NCBI GenBank assembly: GCA_016235455.1 | Contig: JACRKZ010000119.1 | Location: forward strand, 1 to 55,605 | Length of the DNA: 55,605 bases | Origin: Armatimonadota bacterium | Lineage (GTDB): Bacteria > Armatimonadota > UBA10988 | Direction: 5' to 3' | Shown: positions 25,306-34,262 of the stretch, piece after piece | How positions within the stretch are numbered: the stretch's first letter is position 1 | How the letters are laid out: each line of letters begins with the position of its first letter | Notes under the pieces: model-generated | Database searches by the model: none | What the model saw: the letters and a program-made list of their open reading frames with translations, nothing else | Told to the model about the DNA's origin: nothing | Position numbers and translations under genes: made by a program

Positions 25306-26094
25306 GTGGATGCAATGAGAATGCCCGTGCTGTTCATTGGCCATGGCTCGCCGATGAACGCCATCGCCGACAACACCTGGAGCCGTGCCTTCGCGCGCCT
25401 GGCAGCGGAGTTGCCCACGCCAAAGGCCATTCTAGCGGTCTCGGCGCACTGGTTCGTGGACGGTGTGCAGACTACCGGTGACCATCGCCCCGAGACCATC
25501 CACGATTTCGGCGGGTTCCCCCAGGCGCTGTTCGACATGCGCTACCCGGCGCCCGGCAGTCCCGAACTGGCCCGGCAGGTGGTCGATCTGCTCGGCGCCG
25601 AGCGAGCCTCGGTCAGCCTGGACTGGGGGCTCGACCACGGCACCTGGTCGGTGCTGCACTGGCTGCGGCCCCAGGCCGATCTGCCCGTGGTGCAACTCAG
25701 CCTTGATCGGCGTCTGGCGCCAGGCGAGCACGTGGCCCTGGGCCGCGCGCTGGCGCCATTGCGCGACGAGGGCGTGCTGATCCTGGCCAGCGGCAACGTC
25801 ACCCACAACCTGCGTGACGCCATGGCCCGCGCGCGCCAGCCCGAGCCCGAGACGCCGCCCTGGGCCGCGTCCTTCGACGCCGATGTGGCTGCCGCCCTGG
25901 TCCAGCGCGACGCCGACTGGCTGGCCGCCGCGCTCGAGACCGAGGCGGGCCGCCATTCGCACCCGAGCCCCGACCACTACCTGCCGGTGCTCTACGCCGC
26001 GGCGGCCGCCGATGGGGTGGACGCGGTCACCTTCCCTGTGGCAGGCTTCGACCTGGGCTCGCTGTCGATGCGCGCCGCACTGTATGCCCCGTAG
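25306..26094 (+). CDS. extradiol ring-cleavage dioxygenase, 4,5-DOPA dioxygenase (YgiD/LigB) family
   Basis: This 262-residue class III extradiol dioxygenase matches the YgiD/DODA family throughout: MPVLFIGHGSPMNAI, VSAHWF, LDWGLDHGTWSVLHWL, ASGNVTHNL and HPSPDHYLPVLYA. Likely metal ligands are His13, His48, His167 and His224, whose spacing follows E. coli YgiD. Members cleave L-DOPA or other catechols, though the physiological substrate in bacteria is unclear. The start is GTG 25306, 6 bases after AAGGGAG; ATGs at 25315 and 25321 are alternatives. It follows the membrane gene by 15 bases and precedes a sulfatase. Confidence 0.9.
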   Translation: MDAMRMPVLFIGHGSPMNAIADNTWSRAFARLAAELPTPKAILAVSAHWFVDGVQTTGDHRPETIHDFGGFPQALFDMRYPAPGSPELARQVVDLLGAERASVSLDWGLDHGTWSVLHWLRPQADLPVVQLSLDRRLAPGEHVALGRALAPLRDEGVLILASGNVTHNLRDAMARARQPEPETPPWAASFDADVAAALVQRDADWLAAALETEAGRHSHPSPDHYLPVLYAAAAADGVDAVTFPVAGFDLGSLSMRAALYAP

Positions 26095-26147
26095 GCCCGG
26101 CAGGGCCACGGGCTCATATGACGCCGTCACCGCAGGAGGCAGGGAGC

Positions 26148-27569
26148 ATGGCCGAGTGCACTCGTCGTGATGTGTTGCGGTCGCTGGGGCTGGGCGGCTT
26201 GACGCTGGCACTCGCCGGTCGCGTCGGCGGCCAGGCCGCTGTCGGCGGCCGCAAGCCGAACATCGTCATCCTCCTGGCCGACGACCTGGGCTGGGGCGAT
26301 GTAGGCTGCTACGGCGGACGAGACATCCCCACCCCCAATCTGGATGCCTTGGCCGCCTCGGGCGCACGCTTCACCAATGCCTACAGCAGCGGGCCGGTCT
26401 GCAGCCCGACGCGCGCGGGGCTGATGACAGGGCGCTACCAGCAGCGCTTCGGCTTCGACGCCAACGCCGAAGGCCAGGCCGCGCCCACCGATCGTGGGCC
26501 ACGTGCGCTGGACATCGCGCAGACCACCATCGCGCAACGCCTGCGGCAAGCCGGCTACGCCACCGGGCTGGTAGGCAAATGGCACCTGGGGCCCGATCCT
26601 GGCTACCTGCCCAACGATCGCGGGTTCGACGAGTTCTACGGCTACCTGCCCTACGGTCTGGCCGCCAAGGGACCGGGCGGCGGGCCGCTGCCCATCTACC
26701 GTGACAAGCAGCAGGTGGAGACGCCGGCCAACCACATGGCGCAGTTCGGCCGCGAGGCGCAGGCGTTCATTGAGCGGCACCAGGCTGCGCCGTTCTTCCT
26801 CTACCTGGCCTTCTCGGCAGTCCATGGGCCAATGGTTGGTCCCGAACCTTACTTGTCCAAATTCAAGGACATCGCACTGGCGCCGCGCCGCAAGTACGCC
26901 GCCGACCTGAACCAGCTCGACGACATCGTCGGCCAGGTGCTGGCCAAGATTGCCGCCCTCGGCTTGGCGGAGGACACGCTCGTCTTCTTCCTGGGCGACA
27001 ACGGCGGACCTGGCCGGCCGGCCGACAACGGCCCCCTGCGCGGCACCAAGTGGACGCTGTGGGAAGGCGGGATCCGCGTGCCATTCGCCGTGCGCTGGAA
27101 GGGCCGCATCCCCGCCGGGCAGACGCTCGATCAGCCCATCATCCAACTCGACATCGTCAACACGGCGCTGGCCGCCGCGGGCGCGGAGGTCAAGACCACC
27201 GACCTGCTGGACGGCGCCGACCTGCTGCCGCTGGTGGCGGGTAAGTCGCCTGCCGCGCCGCATGATGCGCTCTACTGGCGGTTCGGCGTGCAGTATGCCG
27301 TGCGCCAGGGCGACTGGAAACTGGTCAAGCCACACATCGACCAGCAGCCACACCTGTTCAACCTGGCCCAGGATATCGGCGAGTCGATCGACCTGGCCGC
27401 CAAGGAGCCCGCACGTGTGAAGGCCATGCAGGCCGTGTGGGATAGCTGGAATGCCCTGAACGAGCCACCGCGCTGGATAGACCGGCGCTGGAACGGCGAC
27501 GGGCCTGGCCCGGCCAAGCCGCCGGCGCGCCGGCCCGTGGCGCCGGCCGAGCTGGACAACGACCGCTGA
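26148..27569 (+). CDS. arylsulfatase-type sulfatase (S1 type) with Tat-like leader
   Basis: This 473-residue sulfatase opens with TRRDVLRSLGLGGLTLALAG, a twin-arginine-like leader. PNIVILLADDLGWGDVGCYG supplies the metal-binding Asp pair at 45-46, and the activation motif CSPTR at 85-89 places formylglycine at Cys85. LVGKWHLG and FLGDNGG complete the active-site signature of the arylsulfatase A/GALNS-like branch. I chose ATG 26148 since AGGAGG lies 10 bases upstream; the in-frame ATG at 26118 would add ten residues before the leader. It ends a three- or four-gene plus-strand run. Confidence 0.95.
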   Translation: MAECTRRDVLRSLGLGGLTLALAGRVGGQAAVGGRKPNIVILLADDLGWGDVGCYGGRDIPTPNLDALAASGARFTNAYSSGPVCSPTRAGLMTGRYQQRFGFDANAEGQAAPTDRGPRALDIAQTTIAQRLRQAGYATGLVGKWHLGPDPGYLPNDRGFDEFYGYLPYGLAAKGPGGGPLPIYRDKQQVETPANHMAQFGREAQAFIERHQAAPFFLYLAFSAVHGPMVGPEPYLSKFKDIALAPRRKYAADLNQLDDIVGQVLAKIAALGLAEDTLVFFLGDNGGPGRPADNGPLRGTKWTLWEGGIRVPFAVRWKGRIPAGQTLDQPIIQLDIVNTALAAAGAEVKTTDLLDGADLLPLVAGKSPAAPHDALYWRFGVQYAVRQGDWKLVKPHIDQQPHLFNLAQDIGESIDLAAKEPARVKAMQAVWDSWNALNEPPRWIDRRWNGDGPGPAKPPARRPVAPAELDNDR

Positions 27570-27672
27570 GCAGAGCATCGCCGCGCAGCCGTTGGGCGTC
27601 CGATCAGGGCTTGACGGCGGAGCGTTCGCCCCGCGCCAGAGCCAACGCGGTTGGCCACGCCCGACGCCGCCT

Positions 27673-27701
27673 TTGCGCGCCGGCCGGCGTCGGTGTATCC
27701 T
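27673..27701 (+). promoter_or_regulatory. predicted promoter of the RND efflux operon
   Basis: TTGCGC (27673-27678) and TATCCT (27696-27701) are separated by 17 bases. The expected transcript start falls near 27708, only about 4 bases before the GTG start, so the mRNA would be nearly leaderless. Confidence 0.45.
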
Positions 27702-27711
27702 GACACCGAGG

Positions 27712-29724
27712 GTGAGCGCCGAATTGACCTCTTTGAGCAAGGCAAAATGGATAGCCGGGCTGGTGCTGGCCGCCGGCGTGGTGGTCGGGCTGGCCCTGTG
27801 GCAGCGCCCGCGACCGCCTCAGGGCCTGACCAAGGCGCCGGCGGCCGTAGTGGCCGCGGCGGCGGTCACGCGCGGCCGGGTGGCCCAGAGCATCACGCTC
27901 AGCGGTACGTTGCAGCCGGTACAGCGCGTAGAGCTGTCGGCGCAGGTGCCGGCCAAGGTCAGCGCGGTCTACGTCAAGGAGGGCGACAGCGTGCCCGCGG
28001 GTGCCGTGCTGGCTCGGTTCGACGAGCGTGAGATGCGCGCCAACGTGGACAAGGCCGCCGCCGGCATACGCGCTGCCGCTGCCCAGGTGACCAAGGCGCG
28101 CGTGGGCGCCGAGATGACGCGCTCGCTGGCCGATGTGCGTGTCGATCGCGCCATGGACGGCATCAAGGCGGCCGACGCCCAGGTCAGCGGCGCGCGCGCG
28201 GGTGCCGAGGTCAGCGAGGCCAGCGCCAAGGCCCAGGTGAGCCAGGCGCTCAGCGGCATCGAAGCCGCCGAAGCCGCCGTGCTCCAGGCCGAGAAGGGCG
28301 CCGCGCTCAGTCGGCAACAGGCCGACAGCGACATTGCCACGGCCCAGGGCGGCCTGGCCGCCGCCGAGGCCGACCTCAAGCGCGCCACCAGCGGCGCCAG
28401 CGTCGGCTCCGATGCCGCCGCGGCCGATGTGGAGCGCGCCCGGGCCGGCGTGGCCACGGCCGAAGCCAATCTGGCCCGCGTCAAGGCCGGAGCACGCACC
28501 AGCGATGTCGAAGCCGCCGAGGCGCAGGTCAAGCAGGCCCGCATCGGTCGCGATGCCGCTAAGCGGGCCGTGGACGACCTGACCTATCTGCGCAAAAACG
28601 GCGGTGTCGCGGGCGCCGACCTGCAGCAGGCGCAGACCCAACTCGATATCTGCAACGCACAGGTGGACGCCGCCGAGGCGCAGTTGCGCGGCGCACGCGC
28701 CGGCGCCAGCGCCGAGGAAGTGGCCGCCGCCGAAGGCCAACTGCGCGAGGCCCGCGCCGGACTCAAGCAGGCCGAGGCCGGCCAGGGCCGGTCAAGCGTG
28801 TCGGCGGCCGAGATCGAGGCGGCGCGCGCCAATGTGGATCGCGCGCGCACGGGCCTGCAGTCGGCCGAGAAGGCCAAGGCCGAACGTTACGGTCTGGCCG
28901 AAGCGCAGGTGCGCGCGGCGCGCGCGGCGGTGGAGCAGGCGCGAGCTGGCCACGGCGCCGCGGTGTCGGGGCTCGGCGTGGGCAAAGTGCGGCAGGCGGA
29001 AGTGGCCGCGGCCCAGGGCAACCTGGCGCAAGCCGGCGGCGGGCTGCGTGAAGCGCAGGTGGGCCGGCGCGAGGCCGAGGTGCGCGCCGCCGACCTGGCC
29101 GCCGCGCAAGCCGGGCTGCTGGCCGCGCAGGCCGACTATCGACTGGCCGCCGAGCAGATCGCCAAGTGCCAACTCGTCTCGCCGGTGGCGGGCCAGGTGA
29201 CCAAGCTGGCGCTCCATGCCGGCGACGCCGTCATGCCCGGCATGCCGCTGGCCGCCGTGGAGACCAAGGCCGCCGCGGAGCTGGTCTGTCTGGTCTCGGG
29301 CGACCAGCGCGCGCAACTGCGGGCCGGCCAACCGGCGCGAGTCAAGGTGGACGGCAGCAAGCGCGAGTTCACGGCCACGGTGCGCGAGGTGGCCACCTCG
29401 GCCGAGGCCGATGGCCGCACTTTCCGGGTGCGCCTGCTGGTCGCCGGCGACGGCCTGCTGCCCGGTGCGCGCGCCACCTGCGAGGTCGACGTGGCGGTCG
29501 ACGACGCGGCGCTGTGCGTGCCGCTGCCCGCGGTCCAGGATGTCGACGGCGAGGCGCCACATGTGTTTGTCACCCAAGCCGGCCGAGCGGTGCGGCGGCC
29601 GGTGACACTGGGGTTGCGCTCAACGGCCACCGCGCAGGTGGTCGAGGGCTTGGCCGAAGGTGACCTGGTCGTCGTCTCGGGCGCCGAGAACCTGCACGAC
29701 GGGTCCGCGGTGGACACGCGTTAG
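27712..29724 (+). CDS. RND/HlyD-type periplasmic adaptor with an exceptionally long coiled-coil hairpin
   Basis: The 670-residue protein has one N-terminal membrane anchor (WIAGLVLAAGVVVGLALW). The first half-lipoyl segment is VKEGDSVPAGAVLARFDE, and the second is VSPVAGQVTKLALHAGDAVMPG near residue 490. Beta-barrel and membrane-proximal domains follow to the C-terminus. The lipoyl halves are separated by about 370 residues of Ala/Gln/Arg-rich heptad sequence with repeated AEA.V..AR units, far longer than usual RND adaptor hairpins. It would link the inner-membrane pump to an outer-membrane exit duct. The start is uncertain: GTG 27712 is suggested by the nearby promoter, TTG 27733 is possible. 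The pump gene follows after 19 bases. Confidence 0.88.
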   Translation: MSAELTSLSKAKWIAGLVLAAGVVVGLALWQRPRPPQGLTKAPAAVVAAAAVTRGRVAQSITLSGTLQPVQRVELSAQVPAKVSAVYVKEGDSVPAGAVLARFDEREMRANVDKAAAGIRAAAAQVTKARVGAEMTRSLADVRVDRAMDGIKAADAQVSGARAGAEVSEASAKAQVSQALSGIEAAEAAVLQAEKGAALSRQQADSDIATAQGGLAAAEADLKRATSGASVGSDAAAADVERARAGVATAEANLARVKAGARTSDVEAAEAQVKQARIGRDAAKRAVDDLTYLRKNGGVAGADLQQAQTQLDICNAQVDAAEAQLRGARAGASAEEVAAAEGQLREARAGLKQAEAGQGRSSVSAAEIEAARANVDRARTGLQSAEKAKAERYGLAEAQVRAARAAVEQARAGHGAAVSGLGVGKVRQAEVAAAQGNLAQAGGGLREAQVGRREAEVRAADLAAAQAGLLAAQADYRLAAEQIAKCQLVSPVAGQVTKLALHAGDAVMPGMPLAAVETKAAAELVCLVSGDQRAQLRAGQPARVKVDGSKREFTATVREVATSAEADGRTFRVRLLVAGDGLLPGARATCEVDVAVDDAALCVPLPAVQDVDGEAPHVFVTQAGRAVRRPVTLGLRSTATAQVVEGLAEGDLVVVSGAENLHDGSAVDTR

Positions 29725-29743
29725 AAGGAACCCCGCAAGCACC

Positions 29744-32700
29744 ATGTGGTTGACCCGCCTGGCCATCGACCGACCGTTCATCACCGCGCTCATGTGCGCG
29801 GTGCTGCTCTTTGGCGGCCTGTTCAGCGGGCTCAACCTGCCGGTCGACCTCAACCCCAAGGCCGACCTGGCCACGCTGACCATCACCTGCATCTATCCGG
29901 GCGCATCGCCGGCCAATGTCGAGACGTCGGTGGCCAAGCCGCTGGAGGAGTGCCTCAAGTCGGTGGCGCGGCTGGACCACCTGATGACCATCAGCCAGGA
30001 CAGCGTCTGCTACTCGTTCGCCGAGTTCAGCGTGGGCACCGACTCCGGCGAGGCCCAGGATGCCTGCCGTGAGGCCATCAGCGCGGCCCGGTCGCGCTTC
30101 CCCGCGGGGATGCTGGATCCCGTGCTGGCCAAGCTGGACATCAATGCCCAGCCCGTGCTGTTCCTTGGCGTCAGCGGCCCGCGCAGCCCCGAGGAGCTGC
30201 GGTCGCTGGCCAAGGACGTGGTCGAGCCCAGACTGCGCTCGGTACGAGGCGTCACCGCGGTCGAAGTGCTCGGCGGCCGCGAGCGCGAGGTGCATGTCGA
30301 GATCGACCGCGAGAAGCTGCTGTCTTCGGGCCTGACCATCACGCGCGTGGCCCAAGTGGTCGAAGGTGCCAACGTTAATGTGCCAGGTGGCAATCTGGAG
30401 CGCGGCAACGAGGCGCGCGGCGTGCGCCTGGTCGGCCGGTTCGCCAACCTTGACGATGTCCGCGGCGTGCCGCTGCCACCGCCCGATGACCCCGGCCGGC
30501 TGATCGAGCAGGCCATGCGCCCCCAAGCCCCGCATCAGCCCAATCGCGCGCTGCGGCTGGGCGACATCGCCACGGTGGCCCTGCGCGCGGTGGAGCCCGA
30601 GGTGCGCGTACGGCTGCAGCAGGCCGAGGCGGTGGGCATCATCGTCACCAAGCGCGGCGACGGCAACACCATCCGCATCGCCCGCGAGGCCCTGGCCGCA
30701 GCCCAGAGCGCGCCACTGCCCGAAGGCGTCAAGATCATCGTCGCCCGCGACCAGGCGCGCACGGTGTCCGAGGCGCTGACGGATGTCAATGTCAGCCTGG
30801 CCCTTGCGGTGCTGCTCTGCGCGGCGGCCATCCTGCTGTTTCTGCGCAATGCGCGGGCCACGGCCATCGTCTGCACGACCATCCCGGTCTGCCTGCTCGG
30901 CGCGCTGGCGCCCATGGCCTGGGGCGGCCACACCATCAACCAGATGACGCTGCTCGGCCTGGCCATCAGCATCGGCATCCTGGTCGACGACAGCATCGTC
31001 TGCATCGAGGCCATCACCCATCGGCTGCAGCAGGGCGAACCTGCCGCCGAGGCGGCCTTCAACGGCCGGAACGACATCGCCCTGGCCGACACCTCGACCA
31101 CGCTGCTGGACGTCGCCGTCTACGGGCCGATCGCCTTCATGGCCGGCACCGTGGGCCAGTTCTTCCGCGACTTCGGCTTCGTCGTGGCGGTCACCGCCGG
31201 GCTGTCGCTGTTTGCCGCCTACACCATCGTGCCATCCATGGCCGCGCGCTTCTACCGCGACCGGCCGCCCAGCGGCCGCGAGCTGGAGCAGAGCCCCGCC
31301 CTGGAGCGGCTCACCGGACGCTACCACGTCGTGCTCGAATGGGCGCTGCGGCACCGCGGACGCACGTTGATCATCGGCTGGACGGGCCTGGCCCTGGCCG
31401 GCCTGCTCGCCTGGCAGTGCCTGGGCATCGACCTCATTCCCGCCGCCGACCTGAGCACCATCGCCGTCAACATCGAGCTGCCCGGCGCCGCCGGCGCCAA
31501 GGCCACCGAGCAGACCGTGGCCAGCGCCGAAAAGCTGATCGGCGCTATCCCGGAGGTGGATACGCTGTTCACCACGCTCGGCCGCATCGAGGTGGGCTTC
31601 GGCGTGGTCAGCCGCATGGGCCCGCGCTACGCGCAGATCAATGTCACACTGCGCGACAAGCGCGGCATGGTCGACCGGCTCACGTTCCGCGGGCGCGGAC
31701 TGCGGACGCGCAGCGACGACGCCGTGGCCGCAGAGGTCCGCACCAGGCTGCGGGCCATTCCCGCCGCCAACTTCCAGGTCATCGCCGTGCATGGGTGGGG
31801 TGGCGCCGGCGCACCGGTCGACTTCAGCCTGTACGGCAAGGACGCGGCGCTGCTGGCGGCGGCCGGCGTCGAGGCGCTCGAGGGCCTGCGCACCATGCCC
31901 GGCCTGCTCGACCCCGACGTCGCCTGGCGCCTGGGCGAGCCCGAGGTGCAGGTCGAGATGCAGCGCGACCGCGCGCGCGAGTTGTACATCTACCCCGGCG
32001 TGGTGGCCCAGGAACTGCGCGCCTCGGTGGCCGGCACCGACGCCGGCACGTTCGAGCAGGGCGATGACGTACTGCCGGTCAAGGTGCGCCTGCGGCCTGT
32101 CGACCGCCGCGGCGAGAGCGATCTGGCGCGCATCCCCGTGGGGCGTAGCGCCAGCCGCGAGCTGACCATCGGCGACGTGGCCTCGCTCCGGTCCGCGGCC
32201 GGCCCAACGCGTATCGACCGCCGCGACGGCGTGCGCGACCTCAACTTCAAGGCCTACCTGGCCGCCGGAGTCAGCCTGGGCGAGGCCCAGAAGGCCATCA
32301 CGGCCATGGTGACCCGCCTCGGCGTGGCCAGCGAGAAGGACCCCGCGAGCACGCCGTCCGCCAAATACGCCGGGCTGCGCTGGGGTTGGCGGGGCGACGC
32401 CGCCACCATGGCCGAGAGCACCAAGTACATGGTCGGCACTGGCCTGCTCGGACTCACCCTGGCCTACCTGGTCATGGCGGTGCTGTTCAACAGCGCACTC
32501 CATCCGCTGACCATCCTGCTGTCGGTACCCATGGCCGGCACGGGTGGCCTGCTGCTACTCGCGGTCACGGGCTCCAGCCTGTCCATCGTCAGCGGCATCG
32601 GCTTCATCCTGCTCATCGGCATCGTGGTGCGCAACGCCATTCTGCTGATCGACTACACGCTGCAGCTCCGCGCCCAAGGCGTCGAACGCCACCACGCTGT

Positions 32701-32920
32701 CGTTCAGGCCGGCCTGCGCCGCCTGCGGCCCATCCTCATGACCACCTTCACCACCACCGTGGGCATGCTGCCCGTGGCCCTCGGCCTGGGCAAGGGCGCC
32801 GAGATCCGCTCCCCGATGGCCGTCGCGGTCATCGGTGGCCTGCTGCTCTCCACCTTGCTCACGCTGGTCATCATCCCCGTTACCTACACGCTGCTGGACG
32901 ACTGGTTCGGCCGCCCCTGA
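29744..32920 (+). CDS. RND superfamily efflux pump, inner-membrane subunit (AcrB/MdtB-like)
   Basis: This 1058-residue RND transporter opens MWLTRLAIDRPFITALMCAVLLFGG, the usual first helix. It contains the porter-domain segments, and the fourth helix GLAISIGILVDDSIVCIEAI carries the Asp pair of the proton relay. A second-half repeat has GIGFILLIGIVVRNAILLIDY. Length and two-fold repeat fit the HAE family, which exports hydrophobic compounds using the proton gradient. AAGGAA lies 14 bases upstream of ATG 29744. It is paired with the adaptor gene, but no TolC-type outer-membrane gene is nearby. Helices 2-6 retain the usual order; I saw no frameshift. Confidence 0.93.
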   Translation: MWLTRLAIDRPFITALMCAVLLFGGLFSGLNLPVDLNPKADLATLTITCIYPGASPANVETSVAKPLEECLKSVARLDHLMTISQDSVCYSFAEFSVGTDSGEAQDACREAISAARSRFPAGMLDPVLAKLDINAQPVLFLGVSGPRSPEELRSLAKDVVEPRLRSVRGVTAVEVLGGREREVHVEIDREKLLSSGLTITRVAQVVEGANVNVPGGNLERGNEARGVRLVGRFANLDDVRGVPLPPPDDPGRLIEQAMRPQAPHQPNRALRLGDIATVALRAVEPEVRVRLQQAEAVGIIVTKRGDGNTIRIAREALAAAQSAPLPEGVKIIVARDQARTVSEALTDVNVSLALAVLLCAAAILLFLRNARATAIVCTTIPVCLLGALAPMAWGGHTINQMTLLGLAISIGILVDDSIVCIEAITHRLQQGEPAAEAAFNGRNDIALADTSTTLLDVAVYGPIAFMAGTVGQFFRDFGFVVAVTAGLSLFAAYTIVPSMAARFYRDRPPSGRELEQSPALERLTGRYHVVLEWALRHRGRTLIIGWTGLALAGLLAWQCLGIDLIPAADLSTIAVNIELPGAAGAKATEQTVASAEKLIGAIPEVDTLFTTLGRIEVGFGVVSRMGPRYAQINVTLRDKRGMVDRLTFRGRGLRTRSDDAVAAEVRTRLRAIPAANFQVIAVHGWGGAGAPVDFSLYGKDAALLAAAGVEALEGLRTMPGLLDPDVAWRLGEPEVQVEMQRDRARELYIYPGVVAQELRASVAGTDAGTFEQGDDVLPVKVRLRPVDRRGESDLARIPVGRSASRELTIGDVASLRSAAGPTRIDRRDGVRDLNFKAYLAAGVSLGEAQKAITAMVTRLGVASEKDPASTPSAKYAGLRWGWRGDAATMAESTKYMVGTGLLGLTLAYLVMAVLFNSALHPLTILLSVPMAGTGGLLLLAVTGSSLSIVSGIGFILLIGIVVRNAILLIDYTLQLRAQGVERHHAVVQAGLRRLRPILMTTFTTTVGMLPVALGLGKGAEIRSPMAVAVIGGLLLSTLLTLVIIPVTYTLLDDWFGRP

Positions 32921-33002
32921 CCCGCCGACTCGCCGACTCCCCCAGATAGCCGGAACCCCTCGGCCGCTGGCCGCCTCCCTTGTCCATGGGCGCGAACCTG
33001 CT

Positions 33003-33040
33003 CCTGGTGCACGTTTGCGTGGCTGTCAACAGCCACCAGG
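33003..33040. terminator. nested inverted repeat downstream of the RND operon
   Basis: CCTGGTG (33003-33009) pairs with CACCAGG (33034-33040), enclosing GTGGCTGT-CA-ACAGCCAC at 33019-33036. The two stems share 33034-33036, so only one full form can exist. The 305-base gap 32921-33225 otherwise holds this structure, the promoter and the leader described next. It may terminate the RND transcript or bind a regulator. Confidence 0.4.
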
Positions 33041-33082
33041 CCCGACTGTAGCCGGATTGTTACATGGCCGACAAGAAAGGCC

Positions 33083-33113
33083 TTGCATGTGAGGGGGGGC
33101 CGTGGGGTATAAT
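33083..33113 (+). promoter_or_regulatory. predicted promoter of the first sigma factor gene
   Basis: A perfect TATAAT stands at 33108-33113, with TTGCAT at 33083-33088 as the best -35 box. The spacer of 19 bases is longer than optimal. The leader to the GTG start is about 106 bases. Confidence 0.6.
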
Positions 33114-33134
33114 CCCGTAACCAGGTTAATGGTT

Positions 33135-33151
33135 TCGCCCCGCGGGGGCGA
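33135..33151 (+). other. stable hairpin in the sigma factor mRNA leader
   Basis: TCGCCCC (33135-33141) pairs perfectly with GGGGCGA (33145-33151) around a 3-base loop. It lies 75 bases before the start codon, within a long GA-rich leader. It may affect stability or translation; there is no sign that it is a known riboswitch. Confidence 0.35.
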
Positions 33152-33225
33152 GGAGCGGATCGGGCAGAGGAGGCCAGGCCGAGCGAGGGAGCTGGGACTG
33201 GCGTGACGAGGAAGGGAGCAGGGCA

Positions 33226-34161
33226 GTGGAACCGACACAGGCCTTGGATTGGGATCCGACCTTGGAAGACGATGCCTACGGTGACGACGACGAGGTCGCC
33301 GAGCGCGATACGAACGAACCGATGCCCCGGGCCGAGGGCATGGGCGTGGCCAGTGCGCCGCGCAATATGAACCTGCTGACGCGGGAGGAAGAGATCAGCC
33401 TGGCCAAGCTGGTTGAGCGCGGTGATCAGGAAGCGCGGCAGCGGCTGATCGACGCCAATCACCGCCTGGTCTTCAGCGTGGTGAACAAGTACCGCTACAG
33501 CGGCGTGCCGCTGGAGGATCTGGTGCAGGAGGGTTTCCTGGGCCTGATCGCCGCGGCGGACAAGTTTGACTACCGGCGCAACTGCCGGTTCTCCACGGTG
33601 GCCACGATCTGGATCCGCGCGCACGTGCTGCAAGCCATCCAGAACCTGCGCCCGCTGGTGCACGTGCCGCAACGCGTGGCCAACGCGGCCAAGCGCATGT
33701 GGCGCGCCACCGAGGAGCTGACCCAGGAACTCGAGCGCAAGCCCACCGCCGACGAGCTGGCCACCAAGCTGAGCCTCGAGGCGGGGCGCGTGGACGAACT
33801 GAGCCGCATCTCGCAAGACTGGCTCAGCCTCGACGAGCCGCTGGGTGACGAAGGCGACACCTCCATGATGGAGATGGTGGCCGACGACGCGCAAGGCGCG
33901 CCGGCGCTGGCTGCGCAACGCAGCTGCCTGCGCGAACAGCTCAAGGTGGCCATGGGCCGGCTCACCGACCGCGAGCAGATCGTGCTGCGACTGCGCTTCG
34001 GGCTCGACGATGGCCAGGAGCGCACACTTGACGAGATTGGCCGCCAGTTCGACCTGACGCGCCAGCGCATCAAGGAGATCGAGACCGCGGCGCTGGCCAA
34101 GCTGCGCAACGGTGGGCCCGCCCGCCAGCGGCTGGAACCGGCCTGGGCGGCTGGCAGCTAG
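33226..34161 (+). CDS. RNA polymerase sigma-70 family factor (RpoD-like, without region 1.1)
   Basis: This 311-residue sigma factor binds core RNA polymerase and directs promoter recognition. Residues 1-48 are an acidic extension. Regions 1.2-2.4 span about 49-150 (LLTREEEISLAKLV, LEDLVQEGFLGLIAAADKFDYRR, FSTVATIWIRAHVLQ), region 3 about 160-225, and region 4 about 235-300 ending in a helix-turn-helix with LTRQRIKEIE. The start GTG 33226 follows GGGAG by 7 bases. Several residues that normally read the -10 and -35 boxes are changed, so I do not call it the housekeeping RpoD. It is convergent with a second sigma gene. Confidence 0.92.
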   Translation: MEPTQALDWDPTLEDDAYGDDDEVAERDTNEPMPRAEGMGVASAPRNMNLLTREEEISLAKLVERGDQEARQRLIDANHRLVFSVVNKYRYSGVPLEDLVQEGFLGLIAAADKFDYRRNCRFSTVATIWIRAHVLQAIQNLRPLVHVPQRVANAAKRMWRATEELTQELERKPTADELATKLSLEAGRVDELSRISQDWLSLDEPLGDEGDTSMMEMVADDAQGAPALAAQRSCLREQLKVAMGRLTDREQIVLRLRFGLDDGQERTLDEIGRQFDLTRQRIKEIETAALAKLRNGGPARQRLEPAWAAGS

Positions 34162-34184
34162 GCTCCGATAGCACTCCTCAGACG

Positions 34185-34222
34185 CGACAAGGGCCCGGAT
34201 CCTAGGATCCGGGCCCTTGTCG
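34185..34222. terminator. 38-bp perfect palindrome, bidirectional terminator between two sigma genes
   Basis: The half-site CGACAAGGGCCCGGATCCT (34185-34203) is followed directly by its exact reverse complement to 34222. It lies midway between convergent genes, so it can form the same strong hairpin in both transcripts. The plus-strand side is followed by a weak T-rich stretch (GTTGGGTTT). Confidence 0.85.
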
Positions 34223-34262
34223 TTGGGTTTCGGGGTTGGGAGGGAGTTCTCTGCGTACTAAT

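Noticed and set aside
29570..32503. 977-codon open frame antisense to the RND pump
   Set aside because: High-GC third positions leave the opposite strand free of stops. The translation is low-complexity Gly/Gln/His/Arg-rich with no domains, and the plus-strand frame is a clear RND pump.
32921..32945. Direct repeat GCCGACTC after the RND stop as a possible mobile-element target duplication
   Set aside because: Only two short, adjacent copies exist and no transposase or terminal repeats are nearby; chance in GC-rich DNA is likely.
33114..33225. Riboswitch in the first sigma gene's leader
   Set aside because: A single GC-rich hairpin is present, but I recognise no conserved riboswitch core, so only the hairpin is reported.
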